Below, in pieces: positions 63,233-64,000 of a stretch of DNA of 64,000 bases; position 1 is the first letter of the stretch, and the number at the start of each line of letters is the position of its first letter. The notes under the pieces were generated by a model. It was not told the origin of the DNA. It ran no database searches and worked only from the letters and a program-made list of their open reading frames with translations. The stretch is taken from contig NZ_JAGP01000001.1 of assembly GCF_000526715.1 (NCBI RefSeq), positions 62,001 to 126,000 on the forward strand. Reading direction: 5' to 3'. Position numbers and translations under genes: made by a program. The DNA comes from Hydrogenovibrio kuenenii DSM 12350. Lineage in GTDB: Bacteria; Pseudomonadota; Gammaproteobacteria; Thiomicrospirales; Thiomicrospiraceae.

Positions 63233-64000
63233 TTAGAACCAGGCAATGGCTTGTAGCCAAAAGCGTCCGCTATTGGCTTGGTTTTCGGTGTCTTTGCCAG
63301 TGGTGGTTCGGTCATTGACTTGGTCATTGAGTTTCCAAGCGTAACTGGCTTGCAGGCTGTAACGCCCAGCTTGGCTTAGGGTTGCGCCGATGCCGAAATC
63401 TGACATCTGATAGTCATTGGTTTTGTTGGTGTTGGCTGGCACATAGCCAGCCCATGGGTTTGCTTGCAAGGTGACATGACCAGTGTCAATAAAGGTTTGC
63501 AATTGAAGCTTACTGTTGGGAATAAATGATTTGGGGAGGTCATAACGCCCTTCTAAAGAAAGCAACCAACCCAAATCTCCCGTTCCTTCACCGACCGGAT
63601 AGGCTCTAAGCCCATTGGGCCCGCCTAAACTGAATTTTTCAGATGAATCTAGGTTGCCTGATGCATAGGGTTGTAGATTTGCTTTCATTAACAAGCTACT
63701 ACGATGAGTCAGTTTTTGTAGGCGTGAAGCATTTAAGTTGAGCTTGGTGAAGAACCCTTGGGTTTTTGCGGTGCTTTGATCGTAGTTGTAGTCAGTCTGG
63801 TTCCCTTTTCGATCAAGGTCACCTAGCGTCAAGCTGATGCCATAGTTGTTTAAGCCGCCAGCGCGCCAACGATCCCAGTTGTCGCCGTTTAATTCTAGGG
63901 TCAAATTGGTGTATTTTCGGTCACGAATAGTGGCAGCGTTTTGTTTGTCTTCTAAAGATTGGTAGTCAAGTGTGGCGCTGGCATAAAGGTTTTTTTGGCG
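63233..64000 (-). CDS. TpsB outer-membrane transporter, partial
   Basis: Only the C-terminal 255 codons are inside the window; the frame stays open to base 64000, so the 5' end is missing. The visible part is a beta-barrel (GDRGYS-type motif replaced; FSLGGPNGLRAYPVGEGTGDLG in the window) ending in WLQAIAWF with terminal phenylalanine. The motif LGGPNGLRAYP is typical of FhaC/ShlB-type transporters, which export the TpsA protein encoded 9 bases downstream. The POTRA domains would lie upstream, beyond the window. Confidence 0.9.
   Translation of the reverse strand, partial: RQKNLYASATLDYQSLEDKQNAATIRDRKYTNLTLELNGDNWDRWRAGGLNNYGISLTLGDLDRKGNQTDYNYDQSTAKTQGFFTKLNLNASRLQKLTHRSSLLMKANLQPYASGNLDSSEKFSLGGPNGLRAYPVGEGTGDLGWLLSLEGRYDLPKSFIPNSKLQLQTFIDTGHVTLQANPWAGYVPANTNKTNDYQMSDFGIGATLSQAGRYSLQASYAWKLNDQVNDRTTTGKDTENQANSGRFWLQAIAWF

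Overview
The window looks like chromosome of a sulfur-oxidising gammaproteobacterium of the Thiomicrospira/Hydrogenovibrio/Thiomicrorhabdus type. The clues are a soxCD pair, a cofactor cluster beside it, moderate-to-low GC, ectoine synthesis (saline habitat), and many cyclic-nucleotide signalling genes. This placement is inferred from gene content, not from a marker gene.

Layout. 1-3841 appears to be one end of a Tn7-like transposon. Three spaced repeats resembling TnsB-binding sites and a terminal TGT/ACA close the element. Its cargo is a partial unknown protein, a small class III cyclase-like protein, a degenerate ATPase, and an unknown protein on the opposite strand. 3874-8049 is housekeeping: an unknown gene, the bax-luxS-mtnN operon, pip and dtd. 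8190-14867 holds a REC-PAS-GGDEF-EAL protein with an Hpt partner, two unknown membrane proteins, moaC and a chemotaxis receptor. 15401-21074 holds moeA, moaE, moaD, moaA and soxD-soxC, all on the minus strand; SoxC needs the molybdenum cofactor that the mo genes make. 21322-25690 holds hemB, aroE, a DUF4010 membrane protein and a gamma carbonic anhydrase-like protein.

25972-38553 is the most unusual region. After a PilZ protein come two tandem copies of a two-gene module. Each module has an outer-membrane protein with N-terminal TPRs and a Slam/T11SS-like barrel, then a secreted protein with an N-terminal FecR domain and a C-terminal region resembling the TbpB-type barrel of T11SS cargo. A CHASE2-adenylate cyclase ends the run. 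On the opposite strand sit a PhnD-like binding lipoprotein, a hybrid histidine kinase and a REC-HD-GYP protein, which look like a sensory chain.

38672-49152 is thiamine metabolism. One TPP riboswitch precedes thiC-thiO-thiS-thiG-thiE-thiD. A second precedes an uptake operon (TonB-dependent receptor, thiamine-binding domain protein, PnuT-like transporter), and a convergent APH-fold kinase could be a salvage enzyme. 49250-51563 holds glutathione reductase and a peroxiredoxin-glutaredoxin fusion. 52339-58538 is an ectA-ectB-ectC-ask operon followed by a TPR membrane protein and a sodium:solute symporter. An AraC-type regulator and a two-partner secretion pair (TpsB cut by the window edge) close the window.

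A dispersed palindrome built on the core CCAGGCTGGG occurs in at least six intergenic places, three as complete hairpins. No tRNA, rRNA or CRISPR array was seen.
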